Of a stretch of DNA of 5,222 bases, positions 1 to 5,222 are shown piece after piece; the first letter of the stretch is position 1, and every line of letters begins with the position of its first letter. Both the position numbers and the translations under genes were made by a program. Under the pieces are notes generated by a model. The model had not been told where the DNA came from. It ran no database searches and saw only the letters and a program-made list of their open reading frames with translations. The DNA is from Bacteroidales bacterium UBA3388 (lineage in GTDB: Bacteria > Bacteroidota > Bacteroidia > Bacteroidales > P3): positions 1 to 5,222 of the forward strand of contig DEPQ01000004.1 in NCBI GenBank assembly GCA_002358855.1, written 5' to 3'.

Positions 1-121
1 TGATGGAGAAACGAATTTATTTTGTTTCAGAATGCCTGTTTTACGACATCTTCTACTTTGTTTTGGCAACATATATTCCTCAACCAAATGAACTAAAACA
101 AGAAAATATTAAAAAAAATTG

Positions 122-136
122 TACTTTTGCATAATT
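122..136 (+). promoter_or_regulatory. Probable Bacteroidetes-type promoter of the RloA/RloB operon
   Basis: TACTTTTG at 122-129 matches the TAnnTTTG -7 box used by the primary sigma factor of Bacteroidetes. The expected start of transcription is near 136, which would leave a leader of about 30 bases before the ATG at 166. No TTTG or TTG stands about 20 bases upstream, where the -33 box should be; the region there is A-rich. The promoter may therefore be weak, or may depend on an activator. The assignment rests on one box and its position. Confidence 0.45.
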
Positions 137-165
137 AACTTTAAGTACACATAAAATTATATCGT

Positions 166-1446
166 ATGATAAGGAATTTTTGGGTTAAGAATTATCTCTC
201 TATTCGTGATAAACAAGAATTAAACTTCGTTGCCGAAGAGCGAGACTCTGTATTAACCGAAGAAGTTGCGGAAGGAGTTTTTTTATACAAATTAGCAATT
301 TTGTATGGTTCTAATGCGTCTGGCAAATCTAATATGTTAATTGCATTAAATAAGGTATTTAGATTGTTAATTCAAGCAAAGAGCAATTCAAAAATACCTA
401 TTGGTAACGTGATTCCTTTTGCTCTAACAGAAAATGAGCCAACAGAAATGTTTGTTTCATTTTATGCAAATGGCATACGATATGATTATGAAGTAAAATT
501 CAATAAAAACAATATTTTAAGCGAGGAACTTTATTATTATCCAAACGATGCAAAAACCTTATTCTATGAACGTAAATTTGTTGATGAGAATATACAGACT
601 GAAATAAGGTTTGGAGAAACATTAGGATTGGAAACAGAAACTCAAAAGGATATTCGCAAAGATACTTTAAATAATCAAAGCGTCCTTTCTGTGTGTAGAA
701 GTAAGGCTTATGGAAAAGATATTGCACCTTTCAATAGACTTTATGATTGGATTATGATAAACTATCACGATATTGACGGAGATGAGAAGAAAGGTGTTGT
801 TGAAATTTTAAGAGAGGCTTATAATAATCCACAAAAACGTAAATTCTATAATATCATGTTGCGAAAGGCTGATTTGAATATTTTAGAATATAAACCTATT
901 GCAGAAGATCGTTATATCCAGAAGTCTTTTCGTGAAAGAATAGAAAAAGAAAATATTCCGCAAGAGGTTAAAGATGAATTATTAAAGCCAATACAAGAAT
1001 CTATTTCTTTTACAAATTATTCTAAAAATGGAGATTTTGAAATTCCTCTTAAACTTCAATCAAAGGGAACTATAAAATATATACTTATATTAGAAGTTTT
1101 GTTTGATATGATAACAGGTTCTCAAGTTTATTATCTTGATGAACTTGGAGAAGACTTGCATAAAGATTTGCTATTCTACTACCTAAATGTTTTTCTATTT
1201 AATTCCGAAAAATCACAACTTATTATCACAAGCCAAGAAACAACATTACTTTCACAAGATTTGATAAATGAGAACAGAGGTGTTATATGGCTTGTAGAAA
1301 AGAATAGAGAAACGGCTTCATCTGAATATTTTAGAGGAGATTCTTTTGGATTAGATAAAGATCTTTCTTTTTATGATTCTTATTCTATTGGTCGCTTAGG
1401 AGCAAAGCCCGATTTAGGTAGTATATTCATAAACTTGGAGGATTAA
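166..1446 (+). CDS. rloA: RloA/AbiLi-like ABC/SMC-type ATPase (COG1106 family), sensor component of a defence pair
   Basis: This is a soluble ATPase of 426 residues with no signal peptide or membrane segment. The N-terminus (MIRNFWVKNYLSI) is the usual opening strand of the family and supports the ATG at 166; no Shine-Dalgarno site precedes it. The Walker A motif is GSNASGKS at 48-55. A mixed strand and helix insertion fills about 95-290. It is followed by an ABC-like signature, LQSKGTIK (297-304), and a Walker B motif, VYYLDELGEDLH, with D325 and E326. The C-terminus has the family's closing blocks: IWLVEK at about 374-379 and SIGRLGAKPDLG at about 407-418. At the switch position the sequence reads ITSQET, so Q357 stands where relatives usually have the histidine of TTHNT or TSHNT. 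The proline that commonly follows the Walker B-adjacent histidine is also missing (H332-K333). The gene is followed after one base by an RloB-like gene, the arrangement of RloA-RloB and of AbiLi-AbiLii of Lactococcus. The inferred role is to sense infection and control the partner. No substrate or trigger can be read from the sequence. The ATPase family is clear; the defence role rests on the pairing. Confidence 0.82.
   Translation: MIRNFWVKNYLSIRDKQELNFVAEERDSVLTEEVAEGVFLYKLAILYGSNASGKSNMLIALNKVFRLLIQAKSNSKIPIGNVIPFALTENEPTEMFVSFYANGIRYDYEVKFNKNNILSEELYYYPNDAKTLFYERKFVDENIQTEIRFGETLGLETETQKDIRKDTLNNQSVLSVCRSKAYGKDIAPFNRLYDWIMINYHDIDGDEKKGVVEILREAYNNPQKRKFYNIMLRKADLNILEYKPIAEDRYIQKSFRERIEKENIPQEVKDELLKPIQESISFTNYSKNGDFEIPLKLQSKGTIKYILILEVLFDMITGSQVYYLDELGEDLHKDLLFYYLNVFLFNSEKSQLIITSQETTLLSQDLINENRGVIWLVEKNRETASSEYFRGDSFGLDKDLSFYDSYSIGRLGAKPDLGSIFINLED
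1437..1442 (+). promoter_or_regulatory. Shine-Dalgarno site GGAGGA for the RloB-like gene
   Basis: GGAGGA lies inside the last codons of the upstream ATPase gene, five bases before the ATG at 1448. This is a near-perfect anti-16S match. The other two genes in the window have only A/T-rich leaders, as is usual in Bacteroidetes. The site supports the ATG at 1448 as the true start and suggests that ribosomes are reloaded, or passed on, at the junction to keep the two proteins in fixed proportion. Confidence 0.6.
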
Positions 1447-1447
1447 A

Positions 1448-2035
1448 ATGAACGGGAAATTAAAAAACACTACGCTAATTTTGGGTGAAGGTATTACTGA
1501 GTGGTACTATATCAAGTCTTTGCAAGATGTATTTAAAGGATTAAATTTCGAACCCGGCTATCCGAAACAAACAAACCTACAAGAACTTGGAATGAAGATT
1601 GAAGAAGGAATAAAAAACAGATATGATCGTATTTTTTGTCTTATAGATATGGATAATAAAACCGAGGGAAAAGGTAAAACTGAATACAATAACTTCAAGA
1701 AAAAGTATCTTAATAACAAAAAGTGTGAAATAGATTTTTTTGAAACACATCGTTGCACTGAATTATTCTTCCTTTATTATTTCCAATACACTTCACGTCC
1801 TTATGACAATCAACCTTCTTTGATTAAAGACTTAAATAAAAAAGTTCCTTACGAAAAGAAAGAAGAATTTTTCAAAAAATGCAAAGGGTTACATAACTAT
1901 TTTGAGAAAAATGGTGGAAGTTTAGAAGATGCTATCAGTAATGCAAATAAATCCATTAAAGAAAAATTAAGAGACAATAGAGATTACACTTATTCTGATC
2001 TTGGGAAACTTATTGAAAAATTAGAAAAGAGATAA
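1448..2035 (+). CDS. rloB: RloB/AbiLii-like protein, probable TOPRIM-type nuclease effector
   Basis: This is a small, lysine-rich, soluble protein of 195 residues with no signal peptide. An N-terminal strand leads into GEGITE at 13-18 (E14 and E18), the form of the RloB and TOPRIM acidic motif GEGxTE. A second strand ends in CLIDMDN at 64-70, giving the DxD pair D67 and D69. Next comes HRCTELFFLYYF (101-112) with E105, which corresponds to the PCFExWxLLHF block of RloB proteins; here C-T-E replaces C-F-E and YYF replaces LHF. The C-terminal half is helical and charged, with YEKKEEFF (135-142) and NGGSLEDAISNA (155-166), both typical of the family's tail. The length is close to the roughly 200 residues usual for RloB, so the protein looks complete. 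It is translationally coupled to the RloA-like ATPase. By analogy with other ATPase-TOPRIM pairs (AbiL, PARIS), it is probably the toxic effector held in check or activated by the ATPase. Whether it cuts DNA or RNA cannot be told from the sequence. The family assignment is from motif recognition, not a search. Confidence 0.72.
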   Translation: MNGKLKNTTLILGEGITEWYYIKSLQDVFKGLNFEPGYPKQTNLQELGMKIEEGIKNRYDRIFCLIDMDNKTEGKGKTEYNNFKKKYLNNKKCEIDFFETHRCTELFFLYYFQYTSRPYDNQPSLIKDLNKKVPYEKKEEFFKKCKGLHNYFEKNGGSLEDAISNANKSIKEKLRDNRDYTYSDLGKLIEKLEKR

Positions 2036-2106
2036 CTATTTTTTCTTTCTTTCCTTATTTTTCTAAAATTTGGCCATAAAATTTCATTGTTTTAGCAAAT
2101 AGGTTT

Positions 2107-2149
2107 AAAGAAAAATGCTTGCGATATTATGAAAACACCGCAAGCATTT
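2107..2149 (-). terminator. Intrinsic terminator of the M16 peptidase gene
   Basis: A perfect 11-bp stem (AAATGCTTGCG at 2113-2123 pairing with CGCAAGCATTT at 2139-2149) encloses a 15-base loop. Read on the minus strand it ends in TTTTTCTTT, a good U-tract, and it begins 27 bases past the stop codon of the M16 gene. On the plus strand the stem is followed by ACGATTAAG, which has no U-tract, so it is a one-way terminator in form. It could still slow plus-strand transcription coming from the RloB-like gene. Confidence 0.8.
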
Positions 2150-2176
2150 ACGATTAAGTTTCGTTCTTATAAACTC

Positions 2177-5089
2177 TTAGTATCCGAAGATTTCTTCTAA
2201 GGTTAATTCTTCTATGTCTCCGAATTTTTTAACTTCGTCAAAATTGATTTGGTCTTTGCTTCCAAGTATTACATATACTCTTTTTTGACCTTTAAGGTTT
2301 TGTTCGCTAAATGCTTTTATGTCTTCAAAGGTCATTTTTTGCAATTGTTCGTACATTTTCTTTTGTGTGTTTTCTTTTCTTCCATATTCTTTGTCTGTTA
2401 GGTAAGAAGAAATGATTGCTTGCTTTGTTGTACGGTTTGTTGCTATTGATTTCAAAAGGCTTTGTTTTGCAAGGTCAAAGTTATTTTCTGCAACCGGCAT
2501 ATAATCTAATAGAGAATTAAACGCATCGAATGCTTCTACTACTTTATCGTTTTGAGTTGCTATGTGTGCAAGGTTGTAATTTTTGTCGGTTTTATTGCTT
2601 CCCATTATGTAACGTGAAGATGCTTGGTAGGCAAGTGAGCGTTTTTCTCTCATTTCTTGGAATACGATGCTATTCATACTGCCTCCAAAGTATTCATTGT
2701 ACATTGCAACTACTGCTCTTTGGCTTTCGTCATATTTATCGCCAACTATAAACATTCTGCAATAGGATTGATTTGCTGGGTAATTGACAAAGTAAACTTT
2801 ATTCTTGGTTATTTTTTGTTTTTCTGATAGTTTTCTGTCTGCTTTTTTGTATGAACCTGTTTCATTCATCTTGTGATGACGGAAAATATAGTCTTCTATT
2901 GCCTCTATATTCAAGTCTCCGTAATAGGTTATTTGTTCTTTATATAGTTTTAGGTTCTTTATTTGTTCTGTAAGTTGCTTTGTTGTTAGTTTATTGATTT
3001 CCTTGTCGCTCAAAAGTGTACGATGTGCATTCTTTTTGCCGTAAAGAGCGTAAGAAGATAGCTTAGAGAAACATTGTTGTTGTGCACTTTTTGCTTCAGC
3101 TCTTTCTTTGAAAAGTTTTTGCTTGATATTTTCTAACGCTTTCTCATCAAGACAAGGATTTGTTAGTATTCCATCTACTACATCTAAGGCTTCTAAAAGA
3201 TTTTCTGTTAATCCTTCAATTGTAACTACTGTTTCATCTCCGCTTACACTTATTCTAAATGTTGTAGCTATGTTATATAATTTTTCTTTTATTTGTTGTT
3301 GGCTCATAAATGGAGTGTATAGGAAATCTTGATAGTAGCTTAATAGATTTAAGTATTTGTTTTCCCAACTTCCTACTTCGTAACGGAAACTTAAACTATA
3401 ACGTGTGTTGTCGGTATTCTTAACATAAAGAATTTCTGTGCCGTTTGGCATTTTCTTTATGCTCATATCTTTGTCGTAATCAACAAAAACAGGTTTTATA
3501 TCTTCTACTTTTGCTTCTTTTACTTTCTTAAAGAAATCACTCTCTGCACTACGATTGATTTGAATAGGTGTTATTGCTGGTTTTTCTACCTTTGCAACTG
3601 TTTCTGGTTCGTCTTTTATTTTCTTTATAACTACATAGTTGTTCGATTTGAAGATTTGATTTGCAAAAGCAACGATTTCATCTTTTGTGATTTGAGAAAG
3701 GTTGTCTAAGTAATTTACTTCGTTTTCCCATTCAACATTTGAAAGATAGCTCATCGCCATTTTCATCGCTCTTGCTGAGTTTGATTCTAAGGAACGTATT
3801 TCGCGGAATTTCATATTATTGATTCCTGCTTGCAAAATGCTTTCGTCCCAATTTCCTGTCTTCAAAATGTCGATTTGTTGCAACAACATAGATTTTAATT
3901 CATCTAATCCTTGTCCTTTTGTAGGGTATGCTCTTAGAATAAAAGCAGTGTAGTCGTTCAATCCATACACTCCACTATTTGCTCTTTGGCATAATTGTTT
4001 TTGATTGATGTTTTTGTCTATCAATCCTGTGTATCCGTTGTTTAGAATCATATCTATAAGTTCTGCCATCATTGCTTCTTTTGATGTAGAGCCTGCATTG
4101 ATTCTATATGCTATTGTTATATATTCGCTTTCTAAGCCTTTTACTTCTATTTCTTTTACTTTTGTGATTTCTTTTTCAGCTTTGAATTCCAATTTTGGTA
4201 CTTCTACTGCCTTTAATCCTCCAAAGTATTTGTCTATTATCTTGATTGCTTTATCTGGATCGAAGTCTCCACTCATTGCAATACAATAATTGTTTGGCAC
4301 ATAGTATTGTGAGTGAAATTCTTTAATGTTTTTTAAGCTTGGATTACGTAAATGTTCTGCTTCTCCTAAGGTTGTTTGTTGTCCGTAAGGGTGTGAAGGG
4401 AATAAGGCTTTAAGCATTGCTTCGTTTACTTTACGATAATCCTTTGTAAGACTCATATTTTTTTCTTCGTAAATGGTTTCCAATTCTGTATGGAAGAGTC
4501 TTAACACAGGATTAGCAAAACGGTCGGCTTGAATCTTAGCCCAATTTTCTAATTGATTGCTTGGTATGTCTTCTTGATAGAATGTGTAATCGTTACTTGT
4601 AGCTGCGTTTGTTCCTTGACTGCCTATGAAACTCATCATCTTGTCATATTCGTTTGCAATGGCGAATCCCGATGCTATATAAGACAAAGAGTCAATTTCT
4701 GCATACAATCCTTTTCTTTTTAGAGGGTCTTTCTCCTTGCGATAAACCTCATATAGATCTTCTATCTTTTCTATATATTCTTTTTCTTTTTTCCAATTTG
4801 TTGTTCCGAACTTTTCTGAGCCTTTAAACATCATGTGCTCAAAATAATGTGCCAATCCTGTTGTAGCACTTGGGTCATTCTTGCTTCCAACTCTTACTGC
4901 AATGTAGGTTTGTATTCTCGGCTCGCTTTTATTAACTGACATATAGACTTTAAGTCCATTTCCGAGAGTGTAAATCCTTGCATTCAAAGGATCGTTCTTA
5001 ACACTTTCATACTTGAATGATTGAGCAGAGAGGTTTAAACTCACAACTGCACAAATCAAAAGCGTGATAAATAATCTAATTTTCTTCAT
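2177..5089 (-). CDS. Exported M16 family (pitrilysin/insulinase-like) zinc metallopeptidase
   Basis: This is a 970-residue, two-halved M16 peptidase. The N-terminus is a Sec signal peptide: KK at positions 2-3, a hydrophobic core at about 5-20, and a likely signal peptidase I cut after SAQ (residue 23). It is therefore expected in the periplasm or attached to the envelope. Cys13 lies within the hydrophobic core and is not in a lipobox. The inverted zinc motif HYFEH gives H81, E84 (catalytic base) and H85. The third ligand is most likely E209 in ELETIYEEKN, where E202 and E209 keep the seven-residue spacing seen in insulin-degrading enzyme. Domains run roughly 35-270 (catalytic), 270-485 (M16_C-like), a charged linker at 490-540, then 540-750 and 765-955. 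The second half lacks HxxEH but keeps the substrate-binding R814/Y821 pair (REKRSLAY), as in one-chain clamshell enzymes. About 45 residues (100-146) are inserted between HxxEH and the third ligand. The end, TLEEIFGY, is the usual terminus of Bacteroidetes members, so the gene is complete. It probably degrades peptides in the envelope; the natural substrate is unknown. It has its own promoter and terminator and faces the defence operon tail to tail. Confidence 0.95.
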   Translation of the reverse strand: MKKIRLFITLLICAVVSLNLSAQSFKYESVKNDPLNARIYTLGNGLKVYMSVNKSEPRIQTYIAVRVGSKNDPSATTGLAHYFEHMMFKGSEKFGTTNWKKEKEYIEKIEDLYEVYRKEKDPLKRKGLYAEIDSLSYIASGFAIANEYDKMMSFIGSQGTNAATSNDYTFYQEDIPSNQLENWAKIQADRFANPVLRLFHTELETIYEEKNMSLTKDYRKVNEAMLKALFPSHPYGQQTTLGEAEHLRNPSLKNIKEFHSQYYVPNNYCIAMSGDFDPDKAIKIIDKYFGGLKAVEVPKLEFKAEKEITKVKEIEVKGLESEYITIAYRINAGSTSKEAMMAELIDMILNNGYTGLIDKNINQKQLCQRANSGVYGLNDYTAFILRAYPTKGQGLDELKSMLLQQIDILKTGNWDESILQAGINNMKFREIRSLESNSARAMKMAMSYLSNVEWENEVNYLDNLSQITKDEIVAFANQIFKSNNYVVIKKIKDEPETVAKVEKPAITPIQINRSAESDFFKKVKEAKVEDIKPVFVDYDKDMSIKKMPNGTEILYVKNTDNTRYSLSFRYEVGSWENKYLNLLSYYQDFLYTPFMSQQQIKEKLYNIATTFRISVSGDETVVTIEGLTENLLEALDVVDGILTNPCLDEKALENIKQKLFKERAEAKSAQQQCFSKLSSYALYGKKNAHRTLLSDKEINKLTTKQLTEQIKNLKLYKEQITYYGDLNIEAIEDYIFRHHKMNETGSYKKADRKLSEKQKITKNKVYFVNYPANQSYCRMFIVGDKYDESQRAVVAMYNEYFGGSMNSIVFQEMREKRSLAYQASSRYIMGSNKTDKNYNLAHIATQNDKVVEAFDAFNSLLDYMPVAENNFDLAKQSLLKSIATNRTTKQAIISSYLTDKEYGRKENTQKKMYEQLQKMTFEDIKAFSEQNLKGQKRVYVILGSKDQINFDEVKKFGDIEELTLEEIFGY

Positions 5090-5119
5090 TCTATTTTTTA
5101 TTTTGGTTATTCAATGGTG

Positions 5120-5152
5120 CAAAAGTAAAGAAAAATATGCAAAACCACAAAA
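5120..5152 (-). promoter_or_regulatory. Promoter of the M16 peptidase gene (Bacteroidetes -33/-7 type)
   Basis: Read on the minus strand, TTTG at 5151-5148 is followed after 20 bases by TACTTTTG at 5127-5120. This fits the -33 TTTG and -7 TAnnTTTG arrangement of Bacteroidetes. Transcription would start near 5113, about 24 bases before the ATG whose first base is 5089. The leader ends in an A-rich stretch (AAAATAAAAAATAGA) without a Shine-Dalgarno site, as is common in this phylum. The -33 box lies inside the U-tract of the upstream tRNA terminator. Confidence 0.7.
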
Positions 5153-5186
5153 ATAAAAAAGCTCCTTCAAAATTTGAAGAAGCTTT
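5149..5186 (-). terminator. Intrinsic terminator of the tRNA gene
   Basis: A stem of about 13 bp (5158-5170 with 5174-5186) has a three-base loop. On the minus strand it contains one G-U pair (5164 with 5180) where the plus strand would have a C-A mismatch, so the minus-strand RNA is favoured. It is followed by TTTTTTATTTTTG, a strong U-tract. It starts 15 bases past the tRNA 3' end, as expected for a terminator that releases the tRNA precursor and insulates the M16 gene. Confidence 0.8.
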
Positions 5187-5200
5187 ATCTGTATTTCGGG

Positions 5201-5222
5201 GGTGCGAGATGGGATTTGAACC
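5201..5222 (-). tRNA. 3' end of a tRNA gene, probably tRNA-His (cut by the window edge)
   Basis: Only bases corresponding to positions 52-73 are present. On the minus strand they read GG, then the T-loop TTCAAAT, then CCCAT (3' side of the T-stem), CTCGCAC (3' side of the acceptor stem) and C at position 73. The T-loop form TTCAAAT with flanking G53 and C61 is diagnostic of a tRNA. In bacteria C73 is characteristic of tRNA-His, where it pairs with an extra G at -1, and the CCCAT-to-ACC layout matches the E. coli tRNA-His end. The following bases are CCC, so the CCA tail is not encoded and must be added by an enzyme. The anticodon lies outside the window, so the amino acid is inferred from C73 alone. 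Confidence 0.72.

Noticed and set aside
1..72. Minus-strand ATG at 72 with GAGGA just upstream, open to the window edge (MLPKQSRRCRK...)
   Set aside because: The ribosome-site match is suggestive, but only 24 codons are visible, the composition is a basic low-information run, and no TAnnTTTG box lies upstream. It is too little to call a divergent gene.
3..134. Plus-strand reading frame of 43 codons starting with ATG at 3 (MEKRIYFVSE...)
   Set aside because: It runs through an A-rich stretch and ends inside the proposed promoter. It has no visible ribosome site within the window and no recognisable motif. It could be the tail of an upstream gene, but nothing supports that.
500..1758. Minus-strand open frames at 500-727 and 1558-1758
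   Set aside because: They lie antisense to the RloA-like and RloB-like genes, give low-complexity F/Y/L-rich proteins without motifs, and overlap frames with clear conserved motifs.
2021..2066. Weak inverted repeat TTAGAAAA ... TTTTCTAA across the end of the RloB-like gene as a possible plus-strand terminator
   Set aside because: It has 8 bp, only one of them G-C, with a 30-base loop reaching into the coding sequence, and would be too unstable to be a believable terminator hairpin.
2530..4289. Plus-strand open frames at 2530-2751, 3108-3332 and 4005-4289
   Set aside because: All lie antisense to the M16 peptidase gene, whose frame is unbroken and carries conserved motifs throughout. Their proteins are artefacts of that coding sequence.
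2177..5089. M16 gene as part of the defence system
   Set aside because: It is on the opposite strand with its own promoter and terminator, has a signal peptide that sends it out of the cytoplasm, and resembles ordinary Bacteroidetes envelope peptidases.

Overview
The window looks like chromosomal DNA of a low-GC member of the Bacteroidetes, probably Bacteroidales. The evidence is the promoter type (a TAnnTTTG -7 box before two of the three genes), start codons mostly without a Shine-Dalgarno site, and a secreted M16 zinc peptidase whose signal peptide ends in SAQ and whose C-terminus (TLEEIFGY) is typical of that phylum. No mobile-element gene, CRISPR array or long repeat is visible.

Layout: bases 1-121 are an edge region with no supportable gene. 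A -7-type promoter (122-129) precedes a two-gene plus-strand operon. The first gene (166-1446) encodes a 426-residue ABC/SMC-like ATPase of the RloA/AbiLi (COG1106) type. The second (1448-2035) begins one base later, behind a GGAGGA ribosome site, and encodes a 195-residue RloB/AbiLii-like protein with the acidic motifs of a TOPRIM-type nuclease. The convergent intergenic region (2036-2176) carries an intrinsic terminator that works on the minus strand. Most of the rest is one long minus-strand gene (2177-5089) for a 970-residue exported M16 metallopeptidase with an intact zinc site and an intact C-terminal R/Y pair. Its promoter (5120-5152) overlaps the U-tract of a terminator (5149-5186). 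That terminator lies just past the 3' end of a minus-strand tRNA gene (5201 to beyond the edge), probably tRNA-His because position 73 is C.

How the parts work together: the RloA/RloB pair is best read as an ATPase sensor plus TOPRIM effector anti-phage module, in the same general design as AbiL and, more distantly, PARIS (AriA/AriB). The family is known, so the system as a whole is not new. The ATPase does have glutamine where relatives, as I recall them, have the switch (H-loop) histidine, and the effector has a variant of the usual PCFE block. The M16 gene and the tRNA look like ordinary housekeeping neighbours. Nothing in the sequence ties them functionally to the defence pair.
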